64,000 nucleotides of DNA, from assembly GCA_036340235.1 (NCBI GenBank), contig JAYYZE010000029.1, positions 1-64,000 on the forward strand, written 5' to 3'. How positions within the stretch are numbered: the stretch's first letter is position 1; each line of letters begins with the position of its first letter. This document shows, piece by piece, positions 63,295 to 64,000 of the stretch. The notes below the pieces were generated by a model. That model had not been told where the DNA came from, did not search any database, and saw only the letters and a list, made by a program, of their open reading frames with translations. The position numbers and the translations under genes were made by a program. Source of the DNA: GCA-2862585 sp036340235. GTDB lineage: Bacteria > Bacteroidota > Bacteroidia > Flavobacteriales > UBA7312.

Positions 63295-63411
63295 TTAAGG
63301 CAGAATAAACACCGCCATTTTATGTATTTTCTTATGAGCAAAAAAAAACCAATTACCTATGGCACTTAAGATATATAAAACAAAGATTGGTATGAGTAGT
63401 TTTTTAGACAT
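63295..63411 (-). CDS. Unannotated 38-residue membrane peptide
   Basis: ATG 63411 to TAA 63295. A single hydrophobic helix (LLIPIFVLYILSAIG) is followed by a basic segment (AHKKIHK). The start overlaps the comB stop (ATGTCTAA, 8 bases), a common translational-coupling arrangement. It includes a T9 run encoding Phe-Phe-Phe. Confidence 0.5.
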   Translation of the reverse strand: MSKKLLIPIFVLYILSAIGNWFFFAHKKIHKMAVFILP

Positions 63412-64000
63412 ACAAGGGAATAAGTCGTCCATCTAAGTAAATAGGAACGACAGACGTTTTATTATGCTCAAGACAATAGTAAACGTCCTTGTCTATTCCA
63501 AGATGCTGAAGGCGTCTTCTGTGCTGAGAATTCGATAAGAAATTGTACAAATTATCTTTGGAATTTTCGTAGAGCAATAAGGCGTTTATCGTGGAGTCGT
63601 TTTCGTAATAAAATTGTTTAGTTTTCATCAAGCTGTCTGTTAAAGCACCTGCAAAAATGGTATCTTCTAAACAAAAGTCATCTCTCCAACCTGCACAAAG
63701 TATAATCACATCTCTCTGTTTAATTTTAAGAAAATCGGTAATGGCCTTAATGTTCAAAAATGAGCCTATCACTACCTCGTGATTATCTTTGGCAATATTA
63801 ATGGCTTTAGTACCATTTGTGGTGGTAAGAACCAGTGTTTTTCCATTAAAATCGATTGTTCGATAGTTTGTAGGCGAATTTCCTATGTCAAAACCACTTA
63901 CAATACTACCGTTTCGCTCAGCAGCCAACAAATGATTTTTTTTTCCTTTGTAATCTAAGGCATCTTCAATCATAGAGACAGGCACTATGGATTGAACACC
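63404..64000 (-). CDS. comB: 2-phosphosulfolactate phosphatase (start outside window)
   Basis: The frame is open to the right edge, so the N-terminus is missing; at least 198 residues are visible. It belongs to the ComB family: GVQSIVPVSMIEDA, LLAAERNGSIVSGFDIGNSP, VLTTTNGTKAI and LCAGWRDDFCLEDTIFAGAL. In archaea ComB acts in coenzyme M synthesis; in Bacteroidota it is probably used for sulfolactate or sulfonate metabolism. Confidence 0.92.
   Translation of the reverse strand, partial: GVQSIVPVSMIEDALDYKGKKNHLLAAERNGSIVSGFDIGNSPTNYRTIDFNGKTLVLTTTNGTKAINIAKDNHEVVIGSFLNIKAITDFLKIKQRDVIILCAGWRDDFCLEDTIFAGALTDSLMKTKQFYYENDSTINALLLYENSKDNLYNFLSNSQHRRRLQHLGIDKDVYYCLEHNKTSVVPIYLDGRLIPLYV

Overview
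The window is a 64 kb stretch of AT-rich chromosome from a member of the Bacteroidota, most likely order Flavobacteriales. The evidence is gldF/gldG gliding genes, a coaBC-rpoZ-bamD cluster with a DUF4835 gene, Bacteroidota-style promoters (TTG, about 19-23 bases, then TAnnTTTG) instead of sigma70 boxes, very few Shine-Dalgarno sequences, and family members typical of this phylum. I cannot name a genus. The genome is compact: many genes overlap by 1-20 bases, and several convergent pairs share bases at their stop codons. I saw no rRNA, tRNA, CRISPR array, insertion sequence or prophage; the content is almost all housekeeping.

Layout. 1-8 kb: the end of an ABC-F ATPase, a 550 bp gap with possible gene debris, then a leftward gyrA, M16 peptidase and TPR gene. 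8-16.4 kb: clpC, then a leftward block bamD-rpoZ-coaBC-DUF4835-recN-fabI. 16.5-22 kb: an alpha-oxoamine synthase, then leftward prmC, ligA, a DUF6913-like gene and dapA. 22-25.5 kb: a tightly overlapping rightward set ribD, DMT transporter, IMPACT-family protein and M42 peptidase. 25.5-26.5 kb: a damaged patch with an interrupted small membrane protein and an aquaporin carrying a frameshift and an in-frame stop. 26.5-32.5 kb: thioesterase and SPFH protein leftward; dnaA, a low-molecular-weight phosphatase, an RsmI-like methylase, a START-like protein and an LptF/LptG permease rightward. 32.5-40.8 kb: ettA; tag and a peroxiredoxin; then dapF, a seven-haem TPR lipoprotein, mltG and a phosphohexomutase leftward. 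40.9-49.3 kb: long-form GAPDH, saccharopine dehydrogenase family protein, pckA, rpmE2, a beta-helix lipoprotein, a LuxC-like acyl-CoA reductase and a ferredoxin. 49.3-56.4 kb: serC-serA-DUF1015-yggS, then purC and phoH. 56.5-64 kb: SAM hydroxide adenosyltransferase homologue, ABM protein, gldF, gldG, a DUF4340-like protein, dnaN, an outer-membrane protein, and comB followed by two very small ORFs.

Genes group into replication and repair (dnaA, dnaN, gyrA, ligA, recN, tag), envelope building (bamD, mltG, LptF/G, dapA, dapF, fabI), gliding (gldF, gldG), serine synthesis, and gluconeogenesis or glycolysis (pckA, gap). Genes left of dnaA are mostly transcribed leftward and those to the right mostly rightward, which fits a replication origin near 28 kb, but I found no convincing DnaA-box cluster.

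Points most worth checking: a run of nine G inside the M16 peptidase gene (possible phase-variation switch); the cluster of lesions at 25.5-26.5 kb; promoters placed so close to the start codons of dapF and gldF that the mRNAs should be leaderless; a seven-haem TPR lipoprotein inside a cell-wall gene cluster; and two unannotated small ORFs coupled to comB. I did not find a clear new multi-gene defence or biosynthetic system.
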